In this document: positions 1 through 8,848 of the stretch, in pieces
Position numbering within the stretch: the first letter of the stretch is position 1
Layout: the number at the start of each line of letters is the position of its first letter
Assembly (NCBI RefSeq): GCF_902388705.1
Contig: NZ_CABMQJ010000002.1
Coordinates: 62,001 to 126,000 of the forward strand
Source: an uncultured Alistipes sp.
Lineage (GTDB): Bacteria > Bacteroidota > Bacteroidia > Bacteroidales > Rikenellaceae
Direction of reading: 5' to 3'
DNA length: 64,000 nucleotides
Position numbers and translations under genes: made by a program
Notes under the pieces: generated by a model
What the model saw: only the letters and a program-made list of their open reading frames with translations
Databases searched by the model: none
Told to the model about the DNA's origin: nothing

Positions 1-666
1 TTCCAGTCCGTCGGCCAGCATGCAATCGACACGCCGGTCGATACGTTCGTATAGCATATCCCGGGGCATGTCTACGCCCACTTTCACGATGCCGAAATTC
101 CGCGGCCGGGGCGTACCGGTACGCAACTGCGAATAGGGGAGTCCGGTCTGCAGGCAAACCTCCAGCGCCCGTACGACACGCGCCGGATTACTGCGGTCGA
201 CTTTGTCGTAGTAGGCCGGATCGAGTGTTTTCAACTGCGCGGCAAGCGACTCCAGCCCCTCGGTTGCAAGCCGCGAGGCGAGTTCCCGGCGCAGTTTCTC
301 GTCGGCCTGCGGCAGGTCGTCCATACCCTCGCACAACGCCCGCACATAAAGTCCCGAGCCCCCGACGGCTACGACATAATCATGCGCCGCGAAGAGTTCA
401 TCGAGCCGCGCAAGGGCTTGTGTCTCGTACTCTCCACAGCTCAAGTTATCCTTTATATCGTGCGATGCTATAAAATGATGCTCAACTTCCTGCAGCTGTT
501 CAGGCGATGGCTGGGCAGTACCGACAGCCATCCCCCGGTACATCTGGCGTGAATCGGTCGAAAGAACCGGGGCGCCGTAACGGCGGGCGATGCGGATGCT
601 CAAATCCGTTTTTCCCGAGCCGGTAGGCCCTACGATAACGATGAGCCGTTTAGTACTCGTCGTCAT
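1..666 (-). CDS. miaA: tRNA dimethylallyltransferase MiaA (C-terminus beyond window)
   Basis: MiaA transfers a dimethylallyl group to N6 of A37 in tRNAs that read UNN codons. The N-terminus has a P-loop GPTGSGKT at about residues 13-20, followed by STDSRQMYRG, typical of the substrate-binding start of the family. The motifs DELFAAHDYVVAVGGSGLYV and RRVDCMLADGLE also fit. About 222 codons are present and the C-terminal third lies to the left of the window. The start ATG at 666 lies inside the 3' end of the upstream gene in another frame, a 17-bp overlap that suggests translational coupling. The start is supported because it precedes the P-loop by the usual dozen residues. Confidence 0.93.
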   Translation of the reverse strand, partial: MTTSTKRLIVIVGPTGSGKTDLSIRIARRYGAPVLSTDSRQMYRGMAVGTAQPSPEQLQEVEHHFIASHDIKDNLSCGEYETQALARLDELFAAHDYVVAVGGSGLYVRALCEGMDDLPQADEKLRRELASRLATEGLESLAAQLKTLDPAYYDKVDRSNPARVVRALEVCLQTGLPYSQLRTGTPRPRNFGIVKVGVDMPRDMLYERIDRRVDCMLADGLE

Positions 667-1162
667 AGTTGTCGTCGCCCTCGAAGTCGTTGAATTCGCC
701 CATCACCTCGTTGAAAATCGACCCTTCGCCCCCGACGACATTCTTCGTGGGATCATACTGATCCGGAGCGTCGGCCTGCGCGTAAATTTCACGCGGATAG
801 GAAGCGCCGTCCTGCGCTTCGAACGAACCGGTCAGCTCCAGAAAGTAGGCCCGGTCGCCGAACATGTCGAAGAGATAGATCAGCCGGTCGCGGTTGTTAT
901 GGATAATCTGCCCGAGGGTCACGTTCTCCATTGCCACGGGAGCCCCCTCGGCGCCGTCGTCCATATCCATCAGCGTGAATTCGCGCTGCTTCTCCCAACG
1001 TTCGTCGGCCTTGAAAAACGATGCCATGCAATCCTCGTATTCGAGCGAGCGAAGGATGAAATGATGAAAATCGAGCAGGGTAGTATCGTACAGCACCTCG
1101 TAATCGCGCACGAAGTTGTCGTTCTCATCGCTCAACATCCTGAATCGGAAAACCATCGACAT
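650..1162 (-). CDS. IS1096 passenger TnpR-like / pRiA4b ORF-3-like protein
   Basis: This 170-residue acidic protein begins MSMVFRFRML and ends in a run of Asp, Tyr and Glu residues. I recognise it as the Bacteroidales protein commonly placed directly upstream of miaA and annotated as IS1096 element passenger TnpR family. No transposase activity should be inferred, because the family name is historical. The reading frame extends upstream to 1300, but the extra residues are hydrophobic and lie beyond a TATCTTTG promoter box at 1191-1198, so ATG 1162 (or 1156) is preferred. It overlaps miaA by 17 bp and probably shares its transcript. The predicted left end of the integrative element coincides with its promoter. 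Confidence 0.75.
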   Translation of the reverse strand: MSMVFRFRMLSDENDNFVRDYEVLYDTTLLDFHHFILRSLEYEDCMASFFKADERWEKQREFTLMDMDDGAEGAPVAMENVTLGQIIHNNRDRLIYLFDMFGDRAYFLELTGSFEAQDGASYPREIYAQADAPDQYDPTKNVVGGEGSIFNEVMGEFNDFEGDDNYDDEY

Positions 1163-1190
1163 AACTGTATGTATTTTGAATTTCTCTATA

Positions 1191-1204
1191 CAAAGATAAG
1201 AAAT
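1191..1204. other. Predicted left attachment site, overlapping a host -7 box
   Basis: CAAAGATA at 1191-1198 is repeated at 15700-15707. On the minus strand it reads TATCTTTG, a perfect TAnnTTTG -7 promoter element for the gene starting at 1162. ATAAGAAAT at 1196-1204 is the element-side half of the inverted repeat formed on circularisation. IntDOT-type enzymes are known to prefer GTAnnTTTGC-like targets, which resemble this promoter box. Confidence 0.55.
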
Positions 1205-1280
1205 AAAAATGAGACTAAGAGCAGAGCACAGAAAGAAGGTTGTAAAAGAGCGATTTAGGCGATAATCAGAGAAAAGTGAG

Positions 1281-1340
1281 AAGCCAAGTAAAACCATCAA
1301 AAAGCCAAGTAAAACCGGAGTTACGTTACTATCCCGTTAC
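1281..1340. repeat. Direct repeats near the left end, candidate integrase arm sites
   Basis: AAGCCAAGTAAAACC occurs at 1281-1295 and again at 1302-1316 with a 21-bp period. Three GTTAC motifs follow at 1320, 1325 and 1336. Their position between the predicted end and the integrase gene is where arm-type binding sites of IntDOT-like recombinases are usually found. The function is inferred from position only. No gene is seen between 1163 and 1562. Confidence 0.4.
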
Positions 1341-1533
1341 TCTTCTTTGGTAGATAAAGGGATTTTAGATAGGTTTTCAATGCGCTGATTTACATGCTTT
1401 CAACGGTCGCCGTGGCTGTAAATGTAACCTAAATTTCGAGAAACGAAAGAGGTTACGCTAAAAAAGAAACAAATCCGATTCTTTTGCACTGATTGGCAAT
1501 GCTTTGCATATTAACGAATGACTCTACATAACT

Positions 1534-1541
1534 TAATTTTG
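1534..1541 (+). promoter_or_regulatory. -7 promoter box for the integrase gene
   Basis: TAATTTTG fits TAnnTTTG and lies 21 bases upstream of the integrase ATG. A TTTG at 1503-1506 is farther upstream than usual for a -33 element, so only the -7 box is convincing. Confidence 0.45.
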
Positions 1542-1562
1542 TAACTTAAAAAAATGTAGAGT

Positions 1563-2795
1563 ATGAGATCAACTTTTAAAGTCTTGTTTTATTTGAAGCG
1601 TAATGCCCCGAAGAAGAACGGGCTTGTGCCAGTCATGTGCCGTATCACGGTAAACGGCAAAGTATCTCAGTTCAGCAGCAAACTGGACGTAGAGGAAAAA
1701 TTGTGGAACGTCGAGCTGGCCAGGGTGTCCGGCAGAAGTACCGTTGCACAGGAAACGAACCGGATGTTAGACAAAATTCGTGTAGGTATCAACAAAGCCT
1801 ATCAAGAGATTTGCGATAAAGACAATTATGTCACTGCCGAGAAAATCCGCAATGCTTTTCTGGGAATGGGGATGAACCACGAAACTCTGCTTGCCGTATT
1901 CCGTCAGCACAATGCCGATTATTTGAAGCAAGTAGGCAAAATCAAAAGCGAACGCAGTTATTGGAAATACTGCACAGTGTACAACCACTTGTCGGAGTTT
2001 ATCAAACAGCGGTACAAAGTAAGCGATATTGCGTTGAAAGAGCTTGCTCCGGCTTTCATTACGGACTTTGAGTTATTCCTCAGAACGGAGAAGAACCATT
2101 GCACCAATACGGTATGGTCTTATATGATGCCCTTTCGGAGTATTATCTTCATGTCCATTAATAACGGCTGGCTGCAACGTGATCCGTTCTTCGGGTACAG
2201 CATCACGAAGGAGGAAACAAAGCGGGGTTTTCTGACTAAAGAGGAAATCAAACTCTTAATTAACGGCACGTTCAAAAAGAAAAGCTATGAATTGATCCGT
2301 GATTTGTTCATCTTCTGCACGTTTACCGGATTGAGTTGGACGGATATGGCGAACCTAACAAAAGAGAATCTGCAAATATCCTTCGACGGTCATCTGTGGA
2401 TTAAGACCAACCGCCAGAAAACGGGTACGGAGAGCAATATCCGCTTGCTGGATGTTGCCAAACACATCATAGACAAGTATGAGGGTATGGCAGAAAATGG
2501 AAAGTTACTTCCTGTTCCTTGCTATCCGAACTGCAAAAACGGAATAAAGGTTATCGCTAAAAAATGCGGTATAGATAAAAACGTTACGTGGCATCAAAGC
2601 CGTCATAGCTATGCCACGACCGTGTGCCTATCGAACGATGTACCTATCGAAACACTCTCAAAAATGCTCGGACATCGTAGTATCCGCACAACCCAGATTT
2701 ACGCTAAAATTACGGCAGAGAAAGTCAGCCGTGATATGGATAAGCTATCGAAGCAGATCGAGCAAATGGAGAGTTTTATTTGTCAAGCAATTTAA
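1563..2795 (+). CDS. IntDOT-like tyrosine recombinase (integrase)
   Basis: This 410-residue site-specific recombinase has an N-terminal arm-binding region (about 1-95), a SAM-like core-binding domain (about 105-210) and a C-terminal catalytic domain. Visible catalytic residues are Lys286 (NRQKTG), His344 and Arg347 (HQSRHSYAT), His371 (LGHRS) and Tyr380. The position of the first catalytic Arg carries Ser258 in FTGLSWTD. That substitution is known from the CTnDOT integrase and supports membership of that subgroup. The gene reads inward from the predicted left end and is intact, so it should catalyse excision and integration if an excisionase is supplied. No excisionase was recognised in the element. 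Confidence 0.92.
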   Translation: MRSTFKVLFYLKRNAPKKNGLVPVMCRITVNGKVSQFSSKLDVEEKLWNVELARVSGRSTVAQETNRMLDKIRVGINKAYQEICDKDNYVTAEKIRNAFLGMGMNHETLLAVFRQHNADYLKQVGKIKSERSYWKYCTVYNHLSEFIKQRYKVSDIALKELAPAFITDFELFLRTEKNHCTNTVWSYMMPFRSIIFMSINNGWLQRDPFFGYSITKEETKRGFLTKEEIKLLINGTFKKKSYELIRDLFIFCTFTGLSWTDMANLTKENLQISFDGHLWIKTNRQKTGTESNIRLLDVAKHIIDKYEGMAENGKLLPVPCYPNCKNGIKVIAKKCGIDKNVTWHQSRHSYATTVCLSNDVPIETLSKMLGHRSIRTTQIYAKITAEKVSRDMDKLSKQIEQMESFICQAI

Positions 2796-2801
2796 TTCAA
2801 C

Positions 2802-3167
2802 ATGATTATGAAACGAGGAAGTATATCTATCAACAGAAACAGTGTTACCATTACAGGTAACGTATGGATGGCGGATTTTGAAATAGCCGAGCTATTAGGT
2901 ATTACATACTCCGCAATCAGAATTAACATCAAAGCTATCTACAAAAGCAGAGCTTTGCAAGAAAACGACACATACCAATATATCCATTTAGAGAATGGCA
3001 ACCGTGCGAATGCGTATAATCTGGAAATGATAACCGCCCTTGCCTTTCGACTTAACAGCCTGCCTGCCAAAGTATTTCGGCAGTGGGTTGTCCAAAAGGT
3101 GGTAATGCCGATACGCACAGAACCGTCAATCGTGGTTCAACTCAAAGACAACAGCTTTCTATGCTGA
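2802..3167 (+). CDS. Small DNA-binding-like protein following the integrase (RhuM-like N-terminus)
   Basis: This 121-residue protein starts six bases after the integrase stop, so the two are probably cotranscribed. It begins KRGSISINRNSVTITGNVWM and contains WMADFEIAELLGITYSAIR, which looks like a winged-helix or helix-turn-helix segment. A later stretch, YNLEMITALAFRLNS, resembles the N-terminal domain of RhuM/ORF6N-type phage and ICE regulators. Similar small proteins sit beside integrases in Bacteroidales elements. A regulatory or recombination-directionality role is possible but not shown. The start could be the first or the third codon (both Met). It ends just before a strong terminator. 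Confidence 0.55.
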   Translation: MIMKRGSISINRNSVTITGNVWMADFEIAELLGITYSAIRINIKAIYKSRALQENDTYQYIHLENGNRANAYNLEMITALAFRLNSLPAKVFRQWVVQKVVMPIRTEPSIVVQLKDNSFLC

Positions 3168-3173
3168 ATGAAA

Positions 3174-3211
3174 AACGGGCAAACCTCTCATATAAGATTT
3201 GCCCGTTCGTT
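3174..3211. terminator. Bidirectional terminator
   Basis: AACGGGCAAA (3174-3183) pairs with TTTGCCCGTT (3198-3207). An A-run on the left and a T-run on the right serve both converging transcripts, the integrase operon and the minus-strand ABC-3C remnant. Confidence 0.85.
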
Positions 3212-5166
3212 TTAATTTAGATCATTGTCTGTCAGCCAATCTTGGGGGATTAATTTTTCTCCATTTCTCCAGACTGCTTTAACACAGTTTTTAAACTTGT
3301 CGTCTTGTAGATAGGCATGATCTGTAATAATTACTTGAAATTTAGAATCCATCGCATCAGTTCTGTCAATAATGAAATCGAACATCTTTTTTACTGCTAT
3401 TTCATCTGAACTTTCTTGCATTACTCCGTCATTATTGACATCTTTCTCAGGTGGAAAATATACTTGTGTCGGTTGGTCAATCATTAGAAAACGAGGTACA
3501 GGTCTGTCAGTTTGAACAAAGTGCTGATGTAATGCGAAGTGAATAAGTAAATGATAACTTACCCAGTTGGCTCCACTTCCCATCTGAGATAAAGGGATAG
3601 ATTTGCGATCTGTATCTGCAATCAATGTTAATTTTGAAGGTCAAATCTAATTAGAGCATCTTCATATTCTACATCAAGGCTCCTCACCCAATTGCTCATG
3701 TGTAGGTTTATCTTATTAATGATTGACATCAATTTGTCTTCTTTTGACTCTTTATCAACAAGTCCAGATAACCTCTCAATTTCAATTCTCAATTCTTGAA
3801 TCTGATTATCCAACCCACGATCCTCTGTAAAGTCTACGCTTTCCAAAAACAGACTTATTCGTCCTATAACTTTTCCTCTTCGCAAATTCAAATCACGTAA
3901 TCTTCTTGCATTTTCTTGCTCTGTATATAAAGCCGAAATTGCATTTTCAATTTTAAGTATTTCCTCTTTTAGAACATCAACTTTTACCGATAACTCTTGT
4001 AAATATTTGTTTAAACGAGGCTTTTCCCTAGCTGTTTCTTCCAAACTACGATTAAGATGCAAGAGCGGTGCATTAATTGCTTGTATGGAAGGAATATTTG
4101 TTGATAGAGCATTATTACATAACGGACAAACATTGTAGTCTGTATTTTCTGTTTCTGAAAATAGCCCTATACTCTCAAGTCTCATTTTTTGTTGCTCGAC
4201 TTCTTCCGAATAATGAAAATTATTTTTTATAAAGGTTTTTGTGGCAGATATAGTATCTTCCAGATGACCTAATTCAACTTTATATTCATTTCTTTTATTT
4301 ACAAGATTTTTCAAAGCAGAATTTTCACCATTCACTGTTACTTGTGAGGTGTTGTATTCCCAATCTTTGACACTATTTAGGGCTTTAAGAGCATCTGAAA
4401 TTGTTTCAACAATAATATTTTTATCCATTATACCCATTTCTTTGGCTTCCTCTACTAATGAAAATGCCAAACTTACGCCATCAGTCCTAATTTTATCTGC
4501 TTCATTCTTCTCACGCGTAAGTCTATTTAAGATTCGTTTATTTTGAATAATTTCCTGCTCAATTTTTAAACTATCTTCTCTAATTGCTCCTAAAAAACTA
4601 AGGCAATGAATCCTTCATTGACTGAGGAACAAACTGTTCTGTTTGTTTATAAAATAAATAATCCTGCTGCGCAATAAGCGTTTGAGGTTGAAAACTATAA
4701 AATCGCGAATGTTTAAAATTAACCTCTAATGATTCTCTAGTATTATTCTCTGCGATTTGTAGATTCTCAGCTATTCCTAATTTTCTTGATAGAAATTCTT
4801 TTAAAGCTATAATATGTTACTGTTATTATGAAGATTAGAGAATTCAGGAAAATAATCATCATTAATTTGTTCGATATAGATTTCAGAGATACTGCTAACA
4901 TTCCGAACATTAGGATTTAATCGTGCAATAACATACTGTTCATTGTCTGCAAAAGCAATAGTCATTGCAAACCAATAAACATTATCTCGAATAACGCCAT
5001 CTGCTATTTTACACTCTTTGCTTCCTAAACAGTAATCAACAATATTAATCAATGCGGTTTTTCCAGACTTGGATTCACCTGTGATAATATTCACTTTACC
5101 CAAATCAAAAGGAAGTATTCTTTTACGCTCAGCATCCTTGTATAGGATAATATTTTTAATCTGCAT
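3212..5166 (-). pseudogene. ABC-3C system ATPase (DUF3732), frameshifted
   Basis: About 650 codons of one ABC/SMC-like ATPase are spread over several frames. The N-terminal piece (5166-4807) has a Walker A GESKSGKT. The middle piece is coiled-coil-rich with a CPLC zinc-hook-like motif. The C-terminal piece (3625-3212) has MGSGANW and a Walker B-like FLMIDQPTQ typical of DUF3732. Frame breaks are visible near 4816, at 4598 (one extra base in CCTTA-G-TTTTTT) and near 3632 (one A short in an A-run). Restoring them yields a continuous family-like protein. In intact ABC-three-component systems it acts with the two upstream components in phage or plasmid defence. Here it is almost certainly inactive. 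Confidence 0.85.
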
Positions 5167-5167
5167 A

Positions 5168-5666
5168 TTATGGTCTAATTTTTAGAAACATGTAAATTGT
5201 TTGCTCATTCCCTGTCAAACGGAACCACTTACCAAGTAAATCTGCTTTTTTATAAATAGATCGAACTTCATCTGAATGTTCTCCAGTTGGGTTTCTACGC
5301 ATATATTGAGTTAATTTCTATCCTACCGTTATCATCAATTTTTGCAGCATTATGTGATAATAGAAACATAAGACTTTCCTTCGTGTAAGGAATTAACTCT
5401 TTTACTCTATATGCAAAATCAATAAACAAGAACTCATTCTCATCAACCCAATAATGAAAATAAGTGCTTGATCTTTGAGGCATGTTTTCTCTGGTTTTTT
5501 TATGTAGGAGTTTTGGCAATATTAAATAAAGCAAAGAAAATGGAAACTTTGCATTCTCTTCATTGTTATTGTATGCCGCAATAGTCCGACGTATTATTTC
5601 TCCACAAAATGCAGGATTAAGTAAATTAGCTGCAATCTGAGATCTATCTTCCCATTTTTCCATCAT
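5168..5666 (-). pseudogene. ABC-3C system middle component, frameshifted
   Basis: The reading frame from 5666 (MMEKWEDRSQIAANLLNPAF) runs to INSIYA at about 5296. A frame change of two missing bases or one extra base follows. The next frame continues RRNPTGEHSDEVRSIYKKAD and ends MFLKIRP at 5168. Family members have this uninterrupted layout of about 160 residues and form the small middle subunit between ATPase and effector. Its start overlaps the stop of the upstream component, and its end is one base before the ATPase ATG, so this was a tight operon. It is probably non-functional. Confidence 0.8.
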
Positions 5667-6857
5667 TTATCTTTTAATAATTCTTGAAAATTTGGATGCC
5701 AACCAATTTTTTTGTCTTCCGCCAGCATATGGCAACTTCCTGTAGTCAAGTATTGTGGCTGGAAGTTATTTCGTATTTTATATGCAGGGGGGGGGCTCTT
5801 TATATAAAAATCTTCATAGAAACTTTTTCCAGCTTTTGCTAATTCTTCTTCAGTCATATCCTCACATTCATCTTTCATCAATGCAAAAATACTATTCCAG
5901 TGATTGAATAATTGATTATCAAATCTATTGTATTCTTCTATACCTGTCAAATTATCTCGTAACCATTTTGATCGCTGTTCAAAAGCCCTTCTAAAATCAC
6001 TAATAGCATTTCTCATACTATTATTTTTGACTGCAATTATTTTTAACTGTTTAATAAACATCCTTTCTTCATAATCTGCAATTTCTTCTTCATCTATGGT
6101 TAGTGGATCAGGAAAATCATCAGGTAGATTGTCTGCCGAAAACATTTCTCTCGTATCTGATATTTTCATTTGTAGTTCTTTACTTGAAATTCCATCTTTC
6201 TTTTGGGACAGCATCAATATACATTGTGAAACCACCAACCCTCTATTTTTTCCACAAATAAATCTATTTTCCCAACTGGAGCAGAATACTTTAATTCATT
6301 TTTTATTGCGGTTAAAGTTCCGTCAATTGACAACGAAGCATCTATGATATTATACTATTTATCAATTTAGTTTGTTGTTCTGACGATAAACGAACAAATG
6401 CTTCGTAACCTTTTATATTGGTTTGATTACTACTCTCTGTACATATTTTAAGCATATCTTCCAATACACCTATCCGAGTTTGAGTACTACTAACCGTCAG
6501 TCTGGATATAAAGGAATCAGGACTTACTGTTGCTGTTGTAATGAGTGTGAAAACAGTATTGTCAATATCTAATAAACCAGAAAGAATAGCCTCACTCCAA
6601 ACCCGTATAGTTTTCCAAAAATCAGCACTTCTGTCTGACAAATTTGCCACAGAATTGATATGTAATTTGGTTTGATACAAATCCCTACCATCAATATCAT
6701 CTATCACAATATCATCAAGTTCTTCTAATCGAATAGAAGGGTTCTCCTTTGCTTTCTCACGCAACAATAAATACAAACTATATCTAATTTGATAATTGTA
6801 GCCTAAAGATGGTTCTTTGGCTGAAAAGTCTGTTTGATAAGTTGTACTCATACGCAA
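5663..6857 (-). pseudogene. ABC-3C system large component (CAP4-like N-terminus plus ABC-3C C-terminal domain), frameshifted
   Basis: The N-terminal piece (6857-6342) contains SLGYNYQIRYSLYLLLREKA, EELDDIVIDDID and LYQTKLH. These resemble the nuclease-like region found at the start of ABC-3C and CAP4-type effectors. After a frame break near 6350 a short segment reads IIDASLSIDGTLTAIKNEL. A second break near 6235 leads into the C-terminal piece (6238-5663), ending GWHPNFQELLKDK. A run of nine G at 5787-5795 (plus strand) encodes three Pro and is in frame. The start could also be the Met at 6851. The frame breaks and loss of the upstream gene suggest a dead effector. Confidence 0.75.
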
Positions 6858-6864
6858 TCTATAT

Positions 6865-6960
6865 CTATTTGTTTTCGATATTCTCTGTTAGCAAATCTTT
6901 TACACTAACCTGTAATATTTCAGCTATTTGGTAGAGGATTTCTAATGTTGGTTGCCTTCG
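6865..6960 (-). pseudogene. XRE/HTH regulator, C-terminal fragment only
   Basis: On the minus strand the sequence reads RRQPTLEILYQIAEILQVSV and then KDLLTENIENK before a stop at 6865. This is the typical last helices and tail of a Cro/C1-type regulator. The N-terminal helix-turn-helix is missing because the sequence switches to traN at about 6955-6975. The fragment ends 7 bases before the ABC-3C large-component ORF, so it was probably the first gene of that operon. Its loss would also remove the operon promoter. Confidence 0.7.
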
Positions 6961-7787
6961 GTTGCAAACAACTGACTTTCGACCGTATGATACCGCCCTA
7001 CAGTATGGAAGTGACGTATGACAAGACGGTACACGTCATTTTCCCGTCCGCAGTCCGTTATGTGGATTTGGGTTCTCCCAATCTGATTGCGGGCAAAGCC
7101 GACGGTGCGGAAAATGTGATCCGTGTGAAAGCGACGGTGAAGAATTTCCGCACAGAAACCAATTTTTCGGTGATTACCGAAAGCGGCTCGTTCTATACCT
7201 TTAATGTGAAGTATGCAGATGAACCGTTGTTGCTCAACATCGAGATGAAAGACTTTATCCACGATGGCAGCACGGTTAATCGTCCGAACAATGCCCTCGA
7301 TATTTATTTGCAGGAGCTGGGCAGCGAATCCCCCAAGTTGGTGCATTTGATTATGAAGTCTATCCACAAGAACAACAAGCGTGAAATCAAGCATATCGGG
7401 GCGAAGTCTTTCGGCATCCAATACCTGCTCCGTGGGATGTACACGCACAACGGGCTGCTGTATTTCCATACGCAGATTAAGAACTCGTCTAACGTGCCGT
7501 TCGACGTAGATTTTATCACGTTCAAAATCGTGGATAAGAAAGTAGCCAAGCGTACCGCCATTCAGGAGCAGGTGATTTTTCCGCTCCGTGCCTATAACTA
7601 CACCACCCGTGTGGCAGGCAACAAGGACGAGCGCACCATCTTTACGATGGAGAAATTCACCATTCCCGAAGACAAACAAGTGATTGTCGAATTGCATGAG
7701 AAATCCGGTGGTCGCCATCAGTCCTTTGTGATTGAAAACGAGGACATCGTGCGTGCAAGGGTGATTAACGAACTGAAAGTGAAGTAA
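6945..7787 (+). pseudogene. traN: Conjugative transposon protein TraN, 5' truncated
   Basis: From about residue 8 the protein matches the body of TraN: LTFDRMIPPYSMEVTYDKTV, YVDLGSPNLIAGKADGAENV, EMKDFIHDGSTVNRPNN and RTAIQEQVIFPLRAYNY. TraN is a periplasmic structural component of the Bacteroidales conjugation channel, normally about 320-330 residues with a signal peptide. Only 280 codons remain and no signal peptide is present. The first residues come from the junction with the truncated XRE gene, so the protein would not be exported. A deletion bringing the two together explains the loss of traA-traM. Confidence 0.85.
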
Positions 7788-7788
7788 G

Positions 7789-8352
7789 ATGAAGAAGTAT
7801 CTATTTGTAGTTGTAGCGTTGCTTGCCCTTGCGGGGCAAGCAAACGCCCAACGCTGCCTACCGGGTATGCGTGGCGTGGAACTGAAAGGCGGTTTCGTGG
7901 ACGGAGTACAGAAACCTGTAAACTATTATCTCGGTATCGGGCTATCCACTTATACAAAGAACGGAAACCGCTGGGTGTTCGGGGCGGAATATCTGAACAA
8001 ACAGTACGAATACAAAAGCCTCTATATCCCCAAAGCGCAGTTTACGGCGGAGGGCGGTTACTATCTGAAAGTCTTGTCCGACGCTTCCAAAATATTCTTT
8101 CTCTCTTTGGGCGGTTCGGCACTTGCCGGATATGAAACAAGCCGGTGGGGTGATAAGTTACTTCCCGACGGGGCAACACTCCGCAATAAGGATTCATTCA
8201 TCTATGGCGGTGCGGTAACATTGGAATTGGAAACTTACCTGTCCGACCGTGTGGTGCTGTTGCTTAACGCACGGGAGCGGGCACTCTGGGGCAGTTCCAT
8301 CGGGCACTTTCACCTGACTTTCGGGGCAGGCATAAAATTCATCTTAAATTAG
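7789..8352 (+). CDS. traO: Conjugative transposon protein TraO
   Basis: This 187-residue protein starts one base after traN. It has a signal peptide (KKYLFVVVALLALAGQANAQ), then RCLPGMRGVELKGGFVDGVQ and alternating beta-strand segments ending HLTFGAGIKFILN, as expected for an outer-membrane beta-barrel-like protein. TraO belongs to the conjugation apparatus of CTnDOT-type elements. The gene is intact, but its partners traA-M, traG and traP are absent, so it has no obvious role here. Confidence 0.9.
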   Translation: MKKYLFVVVALLALAGQANAQRCLPGMRGVELKGGFVDGVQKPVNYYLGIGLSTYTKNGNRWVFGAEYLNKQYEYKSLYIPKAQFTAEGGYYLKVLSDASKIFFLSLGGSALAGYETSRWGDKLLPDGATLRNKDSFIYGGAVTLELETYLSDRVVLLLNARERALWGSSIGHFHLTFGAGIKFILN

Positions 8353-8353
8353 T

Positions 8354-8794
8354 ATGACCATGAAAATAAAGATTATAACCATGTTGGCGGTGGTATTGAC
8401 CGGACTGTTCCTTACCTCCTGCGATGACAAGATAGAAGTGCAGCAGGCATACGATTTCTCACTGACGACCATGCCTGTGCAGAAACGCATCAAACAGGGT
8501 GAAACGGCTGAAATACGCCTCCAACTGCACAAGTCGGGAAACTACCGGGAAACGGAGTTCTTCATTTCCTATTTCCAACCGGACGGACGTGGGAGCCTGC
8601 GGATGGATGACGGAACCGTATTTGCTCCCAATGATTTCTATCCGTTGAAAAGAGAAACATTCCGGCTGTATTACACTTCGGAGTGTACCGACCAGCAAGC
8701 TATTGACGTGACAGTGTATGATAGCTTCGGGCAGAGGTATGATTTGAGTTTCTCGTTTCAAAATTATGGCGATACGAAAACTACAGAGAAGTAA
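8354..8794 (+). CDS. traQ: Conjugative transposon protein TraQ (DUF3872)
   Basis: This 146-residue lipoprotein has a hydrophobic N-terminus and a lipobox ending FLTSC, then EVQQAYDFSLTTMPVQKRIK and a beta-rich Ig-like domain with YFQPDGRGSL, FAPNDFYPL and YYTSECTDQQ. This matches DUF3872/TraQ, which normally follows traO and traP in the transfer operon. traP is missing between traO and this gene. Translation may start at the third codon (Met). The gene ends just before a bidirectional terminator that separates it from the convergent ATPase gene. Confidence 0.88.
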   Translation: MTMKIKIITMLAVVLTGLFLTSCDDKIEVQQAYDFSLTTMPVQKRIKQGETAEIRLQLHKSGNYRETEFFISYFQPDGRGSLRMDDGTVFAPNDFYPLKRETFRLYYTSECTDQQAIDVTVYDSFGQRYDLSFSFQNYGDTKTTEK

Positions 8795-8798
8795 AAAC

Positions 8799-8835
8799 AA
8801 AAAAATCCATCGACACCATTGTCGATGGATTTTTT
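8799..8835. terminator. Bidirectional terminator between traQ and the PHP-ATPase
   Basis: AAAAATCCATCGAC and GTCGATGGATTTTT form a long stem with a short loop. An A-run lies on one side and a T-run on the other, which suits the two converging genes. Confidence 0.85.
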
Positions 8836-8848
8836 CCACAGAAGCATA

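Noticed and set aside
5787..5795. Poly-G run of nine in the ABC-3C large component as a phase switch
   Set aside because: It is in frame and the gene is already broken at other non-homopolymer places, so switching would not restore it.
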